NCBI RefSeq assembly: GCF_016863655.1
Contig: NZ_BOPH01000037.1
Coordinates: forward strand, 1-64,000
DNA: 64,000 nucleotides
Source: Virgisporangium ochraceum
GTDB taxonomy: Bacteria > Actinomycetota > Actinomycetes > Mycobacteriales > Micromonosporaceae
Direction of reading: 5' to 3'
Below the pieces are notes generated by a model. The model searched no databases. It worked only from the letters and a program-made list of their open reading frames with translations, and was not told the origin of the DNA. Numbering within the stretch: the first letter of the stretch is position 1; the number at the start of each line of letters is the position of its first letter. The position numbers and the translations under genes are program-made. Positions 31,352 to 38,473 of the stretch are shown here, in pieces.

Positions 31352-34129
31352 TCAGCCTGACGTCGTCGTGTCGTTGTTCGTGGTCTTGTTCGACGCGCAC
31401 GGGCCGGTGTACTTCGGCACCGTGATCGTCACGGTGTCGCCCTCGTGGGCGGTGGAGCCGCCACCCGGGCTCTGCGACTTGACCACGGCCTCCTGGTTCT
31501 CGGACGCCCCGCAGTAGTTGGAGTACTTCACGCTCGCCTTCAGCTTGGCGTCGGTGATCTGCTGCTTGGCGTAGCCCTCCGGGTCACCGACCACGTCGGG
31601 CACGTGGATCGGAACACCCTGCGAGACCACGATCGTCACCCGGCGGCACTGCTCCAGCCGGCCCGGACCCGGATCGGTGCGGATGACCGTGCCGACCGCC
31701 ACGTGGTCGGACTCCTCCTTCTTGATCTGGTAGGAGATCCCGGCGTTCTTCATCTGCTGCTCGGCGTAGTCGCGCTGCTTGTGGGCGACGTCGGGCACGT
31801 TGCACGGCGGCTGGGCCTGCTGGGTCTGGCCACCCGGCTTCTGCGCCAGGTACAGCTTGACCGCCGAACCCTGCGCCACCTGCGCGTTGGCCGCCGGCTC
31901 GGTGCGGATCACCGTACCCTCGGCGACCGTGGTGGAGTCCTCGTAGAGGATCTCGCCGGCGGTCAGGCCCACCGCGGTGAGGCCGTTGGTGGCGTCGTCC
32001 TGGGTCTTGGCGGCCAGGTCGGGCACGGTCACCGTGGTCGAGCCCGGCGCGCGGGCCAGCACCAGCGTGATCTTCGTGCCCGGGTTCACCTGCTTGTCGG
32101 CCGCCGGCACGGTCCGGATGATCATGTTCTCCGGAACGTCGGCGGACTCCTCGTAGGTGACGGAGCCGACCTCGAGCTTGGCCGCCCGCAGCTGGGTGGC
32201 CGCGTCGTCCTGTGTCCGGCCCGTGACGTTCGGCACCTTCGTGTCGGAGTCGCCACCGGGCAGGTTCAGCGCCACCACCACGGCCGCGATGATGATCCAG
32301 GCCGCGACCACCCCGGCCACGATCAGCCGCATGGGCGAGCGGCGGCGCGGCGTCGGGGCCGGGCCGGGCGGCGCCGGCTCGGCCCCCGCCGGAGTTGCCA
32401 CGGGACCGGGACGCGGCGACTCCGCGACGTTCCACACCGGAATGACCCGGCTGTCGCGGTTGTCCTGCGGAGGCTGCATCGGCTCGACGACGGGCACGCT
32501 GCCACCGGTGTAGACGGTGCCCGTGTTGCTCTGCTGCTGGTTGACCGTGTGGTGCGGCGCGGTCGGCACCGCCGCCCAGTGCCCCGGCGGCGTGGCCGGG
32601 TGGGCGAAGCCGACCCCGGCCGGTCCGACGACCGGAGCACCGGCGCCGCTGACGGGCATGGGCCCGCCGCTCACCGGCATGGGTCCGCCGCTCACCGGGG
32701 CGACGCCCGCGCCGGCACCGCTCACCGGCATGGGTCCGCCACTGACCGGGGCGACGCCCGCGCCGGCACCGCTCACCGGCCGCGCGTACCCGTGCGGCGG
32801 GGTCGTCGGCTGGGCGTACCCGTGCGGCGGCGTGAACGTGGCGTGCACCGGCGCCCCCGACACCGGCTGGCCGTGCGCCGGCGCGCCGGAGACCGGCTGG
32901 CCGTGCACGGGAACCCCGGGCGGGTACTGCCCCGGCGCTCCGGAGACCGGCACGCCGGACACCGGCCCCGCGGGCGCGGCCGAGTACGGCTGCGCCGACA
33001 CGGGCTGCCCCGACACCGGAACCCCGCTGACCGGGTGCGCGGCCGGCTGTGCGGCCGGTGCCACCGACTGCAGCGCGCCCTCGGCCACGATCAGCTCGGG
33101 CTGCTCGGTGGCTACCGGTGCGATGTTCAACGTGCGGTGCAGCAGCGTCGCCACCAGCGGAACCCGGCTCGCCCCGCCGACGAGCAGCAGGCCGGCGATG
33201 TTCTCCTGGCTGAGCCCCGCGTACCGCATGAGCGCGGCGGTCGTGCGCACCGTGCGGGTGAGCAGCGGCTGGGCCGCCGACTCGAACTCCTCGCGGGTGA
33301 ACTGGACCTCGAGGTCGAAAGCGGGCAGCCGCAGGAGCACGGCCGGAGCGCGGGACAGCATCTCCTTGGCGATGCGGACGTCGTCCCACAGCTCGCGCCG
33401 CCGGCGCCGGTCCTCCGACGTGGTCGGGTTCTCGATGCGGGCCCACTGCTCGTCGCGGCCCGTGGCCGGGCCCTCGCGCAGCCACTTGACGATCGCGGCG
33501 TCGAGGTCGAGGCCGCCGATGTCGTTGAGACCGTCGACAGCGGCCACCTCGAAGCCCGCCTCGACCCGGCGCACCGCGCTCGAGTCGAACGTGCCGGCGC
33601 CCAGGTCGTAGACGACCAGCGCCTGGCCGATCGGAACGTCACGGTTGAGGACGCGAGTGAAGTAGTCGGCCGCCGCCACCGGCTCCGGTACCAGGGTCAC
33701 CGAGCCGAGACCGGCCGCCTGTGCCGCGTCCAACAGCGCGCCGCGCCGCACGGTGCCCCAGCCGGCCGGATAGGCCAGCGCGGTCTGCGGCACGACGCCG
33801 CCGGTGACGCGCGCCGCCTCGGCCGCGACATGCTTGAGCACGGCGGTGAAGAGCTCGAGGACCGACACCTCGCGGCTGCCGAGGAGCAGCCCCTCGTCGT
33901 CGATGAGCCGTTTGGGGTTGGGTTCGAGCTGGCTCGGCTCGAACCGGCCGTGGTGGAGTGCGTCGCTGCCCACGACGAGGGGCCCCTCCGTGGGGGCGAA
34001 TACCGCCGACGGCAGCAGGGGCGAGCCTTCGAAGAGGAGCGGCTTGACCCGGCCGTCGGGCCAACGCAGCATCGCGACGGTACTGGAGGTACCGAAGTCG
34101 ACGCCGAGACCGAATGCCGCAGAGACCAT
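31352..34129 (-). CDS. membrane Hsp70-like ATPase with four PASTA domains
   Basis: A 925-residue protein. Residues ~1-350 are an Hsp70-type ATPase domain: GLGVDFGTSSTVAML (phosphate 1), VVYDLGAGTFDSSAV (phosphate 2) and GLLLVGGASRVPLV (adenosine). The Hsp70 substrate-binding domain is absent. Residues ~356-600 are a Pro/Gly/Ser linker full of PVSG repeats. One transmembrane helix (LIVAGVVAAWIIIAAVVVAL, ~602-621) follows, then four PASTA repeats (VPNVTG, VPDLAA, VPDVAH, VPDVVG starts). PASTA domains bind cell-wall fragments in PknB-type kinases, so this looks like a kinase-like sensor layout with Hsp70 in place of the kinase. I start it at the ATG at 34127-34129. Confidence 0.9.
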   Translation of the reverse strand: MVSAAFGLGVDFGTSSTVAMLRWPDGRVKPLLFEGSPLLPSAVFAPTEGPLVVGSDALHHGRFEPSQLEPNPKRLIDDEGLLLGSREVSVLELFTAVLKHVAAEAARVTGGVVPQTALAYPAGWGTVRRGALLDAAQAAGLGSVTLVPEPVAAADYFTRVLNRDVPIGQALVVYDLGAGTFDSSAVRRVEAGFEVAAVDGLNDIGGLDLDAAIVKWLREGPATGRDEQWARIENPTTSEDRRRRRELWDDVRIAKEMLSRAPAVLLRLPAFDLEVQFTREEFESAAQPLLTRTVRTTAALMRYAGLSQENIAGLLLVGGASRVPLVATLLHRTLNIAPVATEQPELIVAEGALQSVAPAAQPAAHPVSGVPVSGQPVSAQPYSAAPAGPVSGVPVSGAPGQYPPGVPVHGQPVSGAPAHGQPVSGAPVHATFTPPHGYAQPTTPPHGYARPVSGAGAGVAPVSGGPMPVSGAGAGVAPVSGGPMPVSGGPMPVSGAGAPVVGPAGVGFAHPATPPGHWAAVPTAPHHTVNQQQSNTGTVYTGGSVPVVEPMQPPQDNRDSRVIPVWNVAESPRPGPVATPAGAEPAPPGPAPTPRRRSPMRLIVAGVVAAWIIIAAVVVALNLPGGDSDTKVPNVTGRTQDDAATQLRAAKLEVGSVTYEESADVPENMIIRTVPAADKQVNPGTKITLVLARAPGSTTVTVPDLAAKTQDDATNGLTAVGLTAGEILYEDSTTVAEGTVIRTEPAANAQVAQGSAVKLYLAQKPGGQTQQAQPPCNVPDVAHKQRDYAEQQMKNAGISYQIKKEESDHVAVGTVIRTDPGPGRLEQCRRVTIVVSQGVPIHVPDVVGDPEGYAKQQITDAKLKASVKYSNYCGASENQEAVVKSQSPGGGSTAHEGDTVTITVPKYTGPCASNKTTNNDTTTSG
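32640..33040 (-). repeat. coding repeats of the PVSG linker
   Basis: Within the Hsp70-PASTA gene, a roughly 51-bp unit beginning CCGCTCACCGGCATGGGTCC is repeated in tandem around 32678-32780, with shorter CACCGG-based copies to 33040. The units keep frame and encode blocks such as PVSGGPMPVSGAGAGVA. The linker length is likely to vary between strains. Confidence 0.7.
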
Positions 34130-34249
34130 GTGGGAGAGCCTAAGTCCGGAAACCAATGCGCTGATCTGCAGATTTCCTGGTTAGGCACGTTTCCGGGAGG
34201 ATCCGACCCAGTCAGGTTTCCGACTGTCGTCCGTCTGTGCGAACACGAT

Positions 34250-35452
34250 TCAGGACGTGCGCGACAAACGGCGCATCGCGAGCTCGGCGAGCAGGGCCGC
34301 GCCGTCGGCGAGGACGCTGTCGTCGAAGCGGGCCAGCGGCGAGTGGTTCGACGCCGCCGTCTCCGGGTCGTCGCTGGCGCACGCGCCGAGGAACACGAAC
34401 GCGCCGGGCACCCGGTCGAGCACGCGGGAGAAGTCCTCCGAGCCCGTGATCGGGTCGGCCATGTCCAGGTACCGGTCGTCGCCGTACAGGTCGCGCACGG
34501 TGCCGGCCAGGAAGTCGGTCTCGTCGGCGTTGTTGACCGTGACCGGGTACTCGTCCTCGAAGCGCACCTCGACGTCGAGCCCGTGCGCGGCGGCGATGCC
34601 CCTGCACACGCGCACCGACGCCGCCCGTACCTTCTCGCGGGCCCGGGCCGAGAACGTGCGCACGGTCGCCTCGAACAGCGCGTCGTCGGGGATGATGTTG
34701 CGCTTGGTGCCGGCCTGCAGCACCCCGACGGTGACCACCACCGGGTCGAACACGTCGAACTCGCGCGTCACCATCGTCTGCAGCGCCGTGACCATCTCGC
34801 ACGCGGCGGGGATCGGGTCGCGGGCACCGTGCGGCCGGGACCCGTGCCCGCCGGCGCCGACCACCTTCACGAACAGCCCGGCCGACCCGGCCATCAGCGG
34901 ACCGGGCCGCGCGCTGAACACGCCCCGCTCGTACTCGTTGGAGACCACGTGCAGCCCGTACGCGGCGTTGGCCGGCCGTCCCGCCGCGTCGAGGACGCCC
35001 TCGGCGATCATGTGACCGGCGCCGTCGAAGCCCTCCTCGCCCGGCTGGAACATGAACACCACGTCGCCGGGCAGCTCGGCGCGCCGGGCGCTGAGCAGGC
35101 GGGCGGCGCCGACCAGGCCGGCGGTGTGCAGGTCGTGCCCGCAGGCGTGCATGGCACCCGGGTTCTTCGACGTGAACTCCTCGCCGGTGCGCTCCACCAC
35201 CGGCAGCGCGTCCATGTCGCCGCGGAGCACCACGACCGGTCCACCCGCGACGCCGCCGCGGAGCACGGCCGTCACCGACGACAGCGCCTTACCCGTACCG
35301 ATCTCCAGCGGGAGCCCGTCGAGCGCCGACAGCACGGTCTGCTGCGTGCGGGGCAGGTGCAGGCCGATCTCCGGCGTCTGGTGCAGTTCGCGCCGCAGCG
35401 CGGCAAGCTCGTCCTGGATCGCCGCCGCGTCCGACTGAAGACTCATGACCAT
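34250..35452 (-). CDS. M20-family amidohydrolase
   Basis: The 400-residue protein has the M20 metallopeptidase pattern: LRRELHQTPEIGLHLPRTQ, VVLRGDMDALPV (metal Asp), MHACGHDLHTAGLVGAARLL (metal His) and MFQPGEEGFDGAGHMI (catalytic and metal Glu), with a dimerisation domain in the middle. Family members deacylate N-acyl amino acids such as hippurate, N-acetyl-diaminopimelate or indole-acetyl-amino acids. The ATG at 35450-35452 has GGAGG 7 bases upstream, overlapping the preceding stop. Confidence 0.93.
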   Translation of the reverse strand: MVMSLQSDAAAIQDELAALRRELHQTPEIGLHLPRTQQTVLSALDGLPLEIGTGKALSSVTAVLRGGVAGGPVVVLRGDMDALPVVERTGEEFTSKNPGAMHACGHDLHTAGLVGAARLLSARRAELPGDVVFMFQPGEEGFDGAGHMIAEGVLDAAGRPANAAYGLHVVSNEYERGVFSARPGPLMAGSAGLFVKVVGAGGHGSRPHGARDPIPAACEMVTALQTMVTREFDVFDPVVVTVGVLQAGTKRNIIPDDALFEATVRTFSARAREKVRAASVRVCRGIAAAHGLDVEVRFEDEYPVTVNNADETDFLAGTVRDLYGDDRYLDMADPITGSEDFSRVLDRVPGAFVFLGACASDDPETAASNHSPLARFDDSVLADGAALLAELAMRRLSRTS

Positions 35453-35456
35453 CACG

Positions 35457-36809
35457 CTACCTCCAGCGGATGACCCCGGCAGCGGTCGCGGCGTCGACCC
35501 AGGGCCGGACGAACGAGCCGAAGATGTGGCCGTACATCTCGTCGTCGGGGTACCGGTCGATGTCGTCGATCGGGATGAAACCGGCGTTGTCGACCACCCC
35601 GCCGCGCACGTCGTCGAGGCGGGCGAGCACTCCGTAGTCGGCCCGGCCGAGACCGAGGAACATCCAGAAAATGGGCAGCCGCGACGACTTCACCAGCGTC
35701 TCGACGATCCGCTTCTCGGCGTGCACACCCCCGTCGGACCAGAACAGGACGAGCGTCGGGTACGGCGACGGCTCCGCCTGCGTCCAGTCGACGATCTCCT
35801 TCATCACGCGCGGCTCGAAGTTGCCGCCCTCGGCCTGCCGCTTCGCCGCCGCGTTCGCCTCGACGTAGTCGTACATCGTGGCGACCGTGACCGGCGCCGA
35901 CCGCACCGGGAAGTCGCCGAAGAACCAGACCTCCATGCGCCCGTCGTCGTCGAGGATGTCGGCGATCGCGACCATGCGTTCCAGCGAGCGCTGCACGGTT
36001 CCGTTGCGGTACATGGCTTTCATGGAGCCGCTCGCGTCGATGGCGAGCACCACGCGGAAGGTGCGGTCGGCGAGGTTGCTCTTGGTGAGCGCGACGGAGA
36101 CCTCGTACTTGCGGAGGTCGATCTTCGGGGCGTCGGGGGCGGGCTTGGTGAGGTTGATCCGGCTCGCGGGCGCGGCGGATGGAGGGGCGGCGGGTGGCGG
36201 CGCGAACGCCGGCGGCGCGGTGGCGGGCGGCGCGGTGGCGGGCGGTGGCGCGAACGCGGGCGGGGTGGCCGTGGCGGTGGCGGCCGGCTCGTCGTCCTCG
36301 GCCACCGCGATCCCGGCGTCCTTCGCGAGCCCTTCCAGCCCGTCGGTGAAGCCGTCGCCGACGCAGCGGACCTTCCAGCCGCCGCCGTGCCGGTACACCT
36401 CGCCGACGATGAGGGCGTTCTGCCGGTCGGGCTGCCCGAGGTCGAGCGTGGCCATCACCGCCCCGGAAGCGTCGGCCACGTGCGCCGACAGCCCCCGCAC
36501 CGCGCCGAACGTTCCACTTGCGACGGTCAGCCCCACCCGCACCCGGGCCAGGTCGGCGGGCCACCGGTCGGGTGCCAGCGCCACCTCGTGCCGGCCGGGC
36601 GCGGCGGCACGCCACTCCACACCGGGGTAGCCGTCGAGCGTCGGCTGGTTGTAGAAGACCATGCCGTCCTCGTTCACCGCGCGCGCGTCACCGGTCAGCA
36701 GGAAGCCCGTGAGGTCGACCTCGGGTCCCGGCTCGTGCGTCACCACGACCAGGTACGGCGCCGAGCCGCCCAACGGCGCGTTCTGACCGCGGACCAGCGT
36801 CGTGCTCAT
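35457..36809 (-). CDS. TerD-domain protein fused to a vWA domain
   Basis: The 450-residue protein has an N-terminal TerD domain (RGQNAPLGG, VFYNQPTLDG, ALIVGEVYRHGGGWKVRCVGDGF, residues 1-170), a Pro/Ala linker (~175-215) and a C-terminal von Willebrand A domain with the metal site DASGSM and FWSDGGVH. TerD proteins bind calcium and act in tellurite/stress systems; vWA domains bind partners through a metal. No other ter gene is in this window. Its ATG overlaps the stop of the methyltransferase-like gene (ATGA) with GGAGG upstream. Confidence 0.9.
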   Translation of the reverse strand: MSTTLVRGQNAPLGGSAPYLVVVTHEPGPEVDLTGFLLTGDARAVNEDGMVFYNQPTLDGYPGVEWRAAAPGRHEVALAPDRWPADLARVRVGLTVASGTFGAVRGLSAHVADASGAVMATLDLGQPDRQNALIVGEVYRHGGGWKVRCVGDGFTDGLEGLAKDAGIAVAEDDEPAATATATPPAFAPPPATAPPATAPPAFAPPPAAPPSAAPASRINLTKPAPDAPKIDLRKYEVSVALTKSNLADRTFRVVLAIDASGSMKAMYRNGTVQRSLERMVAIADILDDDGRMEVWFFGDFPVRSAPVTVATMYDYVEANAAAKRQAEGGNFEPRVMKEIVDWTQAEPSPYPTLVLFWSDGGVHAEKRIVETLVKSSRLPIFWMFLGLGRADYGVLARLDDVRGGVVDNAGFIPIDDIDRYPDDEMYGHIFGSFVRPWVDAATAAGVIRWR

Positions 36810-37477
36810 CGGGCCTCCAGTGCTGCGAGGTACACGACGTCGGGCACGCCGCGCGGAACGGGCACCGGGATCGTAGTCACCCGGTGGAAGACCGCCGCCA
36901 GGCGCGCGGCGAACTCCGCCGACTCCGCGGCGCTCCACACCGCGAGCACCCCACCGGGCCGCAGCCGGGAGCGCAGCAGCGCCAGCCCGCGATCACCGTA
37001 GAGGGCCAGGTTGCCGTCGGTCACCGTCCACTCAGGACCGTTGTCGATGTCGAGGCAGACGACGTCGTACTCGTCCGTCCGTTCGGCGAGGTGCGCCAGG
37101 AGGTCGGCGCGCACCACGCGGACCCGTGGGTCGGCCAGCCCACCGGCGCCGAGGTGGTCGCGGTGCCAGGCGATCACGGCCGGTTCGATCTCGATAACGG
37201 AAATGCTCTTCGGTGACGCGCTGAGCACGGCCTCGTCGAGCGAGAACCCGACGCCGAGGCCGCCGATGAGCAGGTCGGCCGGCGCTCCGAAGGCGTCGAG
37301 GGCGGCGCGCACGAGGAGGCGCTCCGACTCGCCGTTGCGGGTGTCCATCAGGAAGACGCCGTTGCTGATGATCTCGAAGTCGTCGCCGCGCCGGCGCAGC
37401 ACGATCTCGCCGCGCTCGGTGACGGTGCGATCGATGACGAGCGTCTCAAGCGGGTCCACGCGCCCATTGTCGACCAT
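36806..37477 (-). CDS. spermidine-synthase-like methyltransferase-fold protein
   Basis: The 223-residue protein has a Rossmann methyltransferase core: ADLLIGGLGVGFSLDEAV (nucleotide loop), SVIEIEPAVIAWHRDHL, VVRADLLAHL and YDVVCLDIDNGPEW. The GGLGxGF loop and DIDNGP motif match spermidine synthase-like proteins, but the N-terminal part is short and polyamine residues were not confirmed, so I do not call it SpeE. It is coupled to the TerD-vWA gene and may act in the same stress response. Confidence 0.75.
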   Translation of the reverse strand: MVDNGRVDPLETLVIDRTVTERGEIVLRRRGDDFEIISNGVFLMDTRNGESERLLVRAALDAFGAPADLLIGGLGVGFSLDEAVLSASPKSISVIEIEPAVIAWHRDHLGAGGLADPRVRVVRADLLAHLAERTDEYDVVCLDIDNGPEWTVTDGNLALYGDRGLALLRSRLRPGGVLAVWSAAESAEFAARLAAVFHRVTTIPVPVPRGVPDVVYLAALEAR

Positions 37478-37494
37478 CGGCCTAAGGTCGACGC

Positions 37495-38001
37495 ATGGAC
37501 GTCAACGACCTGCTGCTGGACGGTTACGGCCGGCTACCCGACCTTGTACGCTCGGCCGTCGAGGGCCTGAGCACCGACGACCTGCGCTGGGCACCCGGAG
37601 AAATGGCGAACCCGATCGGATGGCTGGTCTGGCACCTCACCCGGGTGCAGGACAGCCACATCGCCGAGCTGGTCGACAAGAAGCAGGTGTACCTCAGCGG
37701 CGCGTGGCCGCGCCGGTTCGGGCTGGAGCCCGACCCCGAGGACACCGGGTACGACCACACCATCGAGCAGGTGGGCACGGTCCGTCCGGAGAGCGTCGAG
37801 GCGCTGGTCGAGTACTTCGACGCGGTGCACGAGGTCACCGTCGGGTTCCTGCGCGGGCTCACCGCCACCGACCTCGACCGGGTCGTCGACGAGCGGTGGG
37901 ACCCGCCGGTGACGCTGGGCGTGCGGCTGATCAGCGTGCTCGACGACGACCTGGAGCACGCCGGGCAGGCGGCGTACGTGCGGGGCCTACTGGGCCGCTA
38001 G
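37495..38001 (+). CDS. DinB-family protein (DUF664, thiol transferase-like)
   Basis: The 168-residue four-helix protein has MANPIGWLVWHLTRVQDSHIAEL with the first metal His, and LISVLDDDLEHAGQAAYVRGLL with the last His. This three-His pattern matches mycothiol/bacillithiol transferase-type DinB proteins, which are frequent in actinobacteria. The substrate is unknown. It is divergent from the spermidine-synthase-like gene, with an 17-bp gap only. Confidence 0.85.
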   Translation: MDVNDLLLDGYGRLPDLVRSAVEGLSTDDLRWAPGEMANPIGWLVWHLTRVQDSHIAELVDKKQVYLSGAWPRRFGLEPDPEDTGYDHTIEQVGTVRPESVEALVEYFDAVHEVTVGFLRGLTATDLDRVVDERWDPPVTLGVRLISVLDDDLEHAGQAAYVRGLLGR

Positions 38002-38087
38002 GCGGCCTGCGGCCGCGGGCCGATAGGCGGCGGCTTTACCTGCCACGTAATCGACAGCACCCACCGGCACCCGCGAAGGTTGACCGC

Positions 38088-38447
38088 ATGACCAAGGCAT
38101 ACGCACTCGCCCACCTGCACAACCCCTCGGCGCACCCGGACATCATCGAGTACCTGGAGCGGATCCAGGCCACGCTCGAGCCCTACGAGGGCCGGTTCCT
38201 CGTGCACGGGCCGCAGGTCGAGGTCGTCGAGGGGGAGTGGCCGGGCTCGCTCGTCATCATCGAGTTCCCGTCGCGCGAGCACGCCCGCGACTGGTACCAC
38301 TCGCCGGCGTACCAGGCGATCCTGCCGTTGCGCACCAACAACATCGACGGCTCGGCGATCGTCTTCGACGGGGTCCGGCCCGACCACGACCCGGCGAAGA
38401 TGGCCGCGGCCATGAAGGCGGCCATGAAGGAGGCCGCCGGCCGGTGA
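38088..38447 (+). CDS. DUF1330-family protein
   Basis: The 119-residue protein has the ferredoxin-like DUF1330 pattern: YALAHLHNPSAHPDIIEYLERIQATLEPYEGRFLVHG, then VVEGEWPGSLVIIEFPSREHARDWYHSPAYQAILPLR. The function of the family is unknown. The Ala/Lys-rich C-terminus (AAAMKAAMKEAAGR) looks helical. It starts at the ATG at 38088; longer upstream frames overlap other genes and are not used. Confidence 0.88.
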   Translation: MTKAYALAHLHNPSAHPDIIEYLERIQATLEPYEGRFLVHGPQVEVVEGEWPGSLVIIEFPSREHARDWYHSPAYQAILPLRTNNIDGSAIVFDGVRPDHDPAKMAAAMKAAMKEAAGR

Positions 38448-38473
38448 GTTCTTCGACGGCCTGCTCCCCGCGC

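Noticed and set aside
31445..35473. A 4-kb plus-strand open frame across the Hsp70-PASTA and M20 genes
   Set aside because: It is antisense to two genes with clear conserved motifs and encodes only Arg/Gly/His/Val-rich sequence, a product of high GC on the opposite strand.
36806..37477. Calling the methyltransferase-fold gene spermidine synthase (speE)
   Set aside because: The Rossmann core matches the superfamily, but polyamine-binding residues were not identified and the gene is coupled to a TerD-vWA gene, not to polyamine genes.
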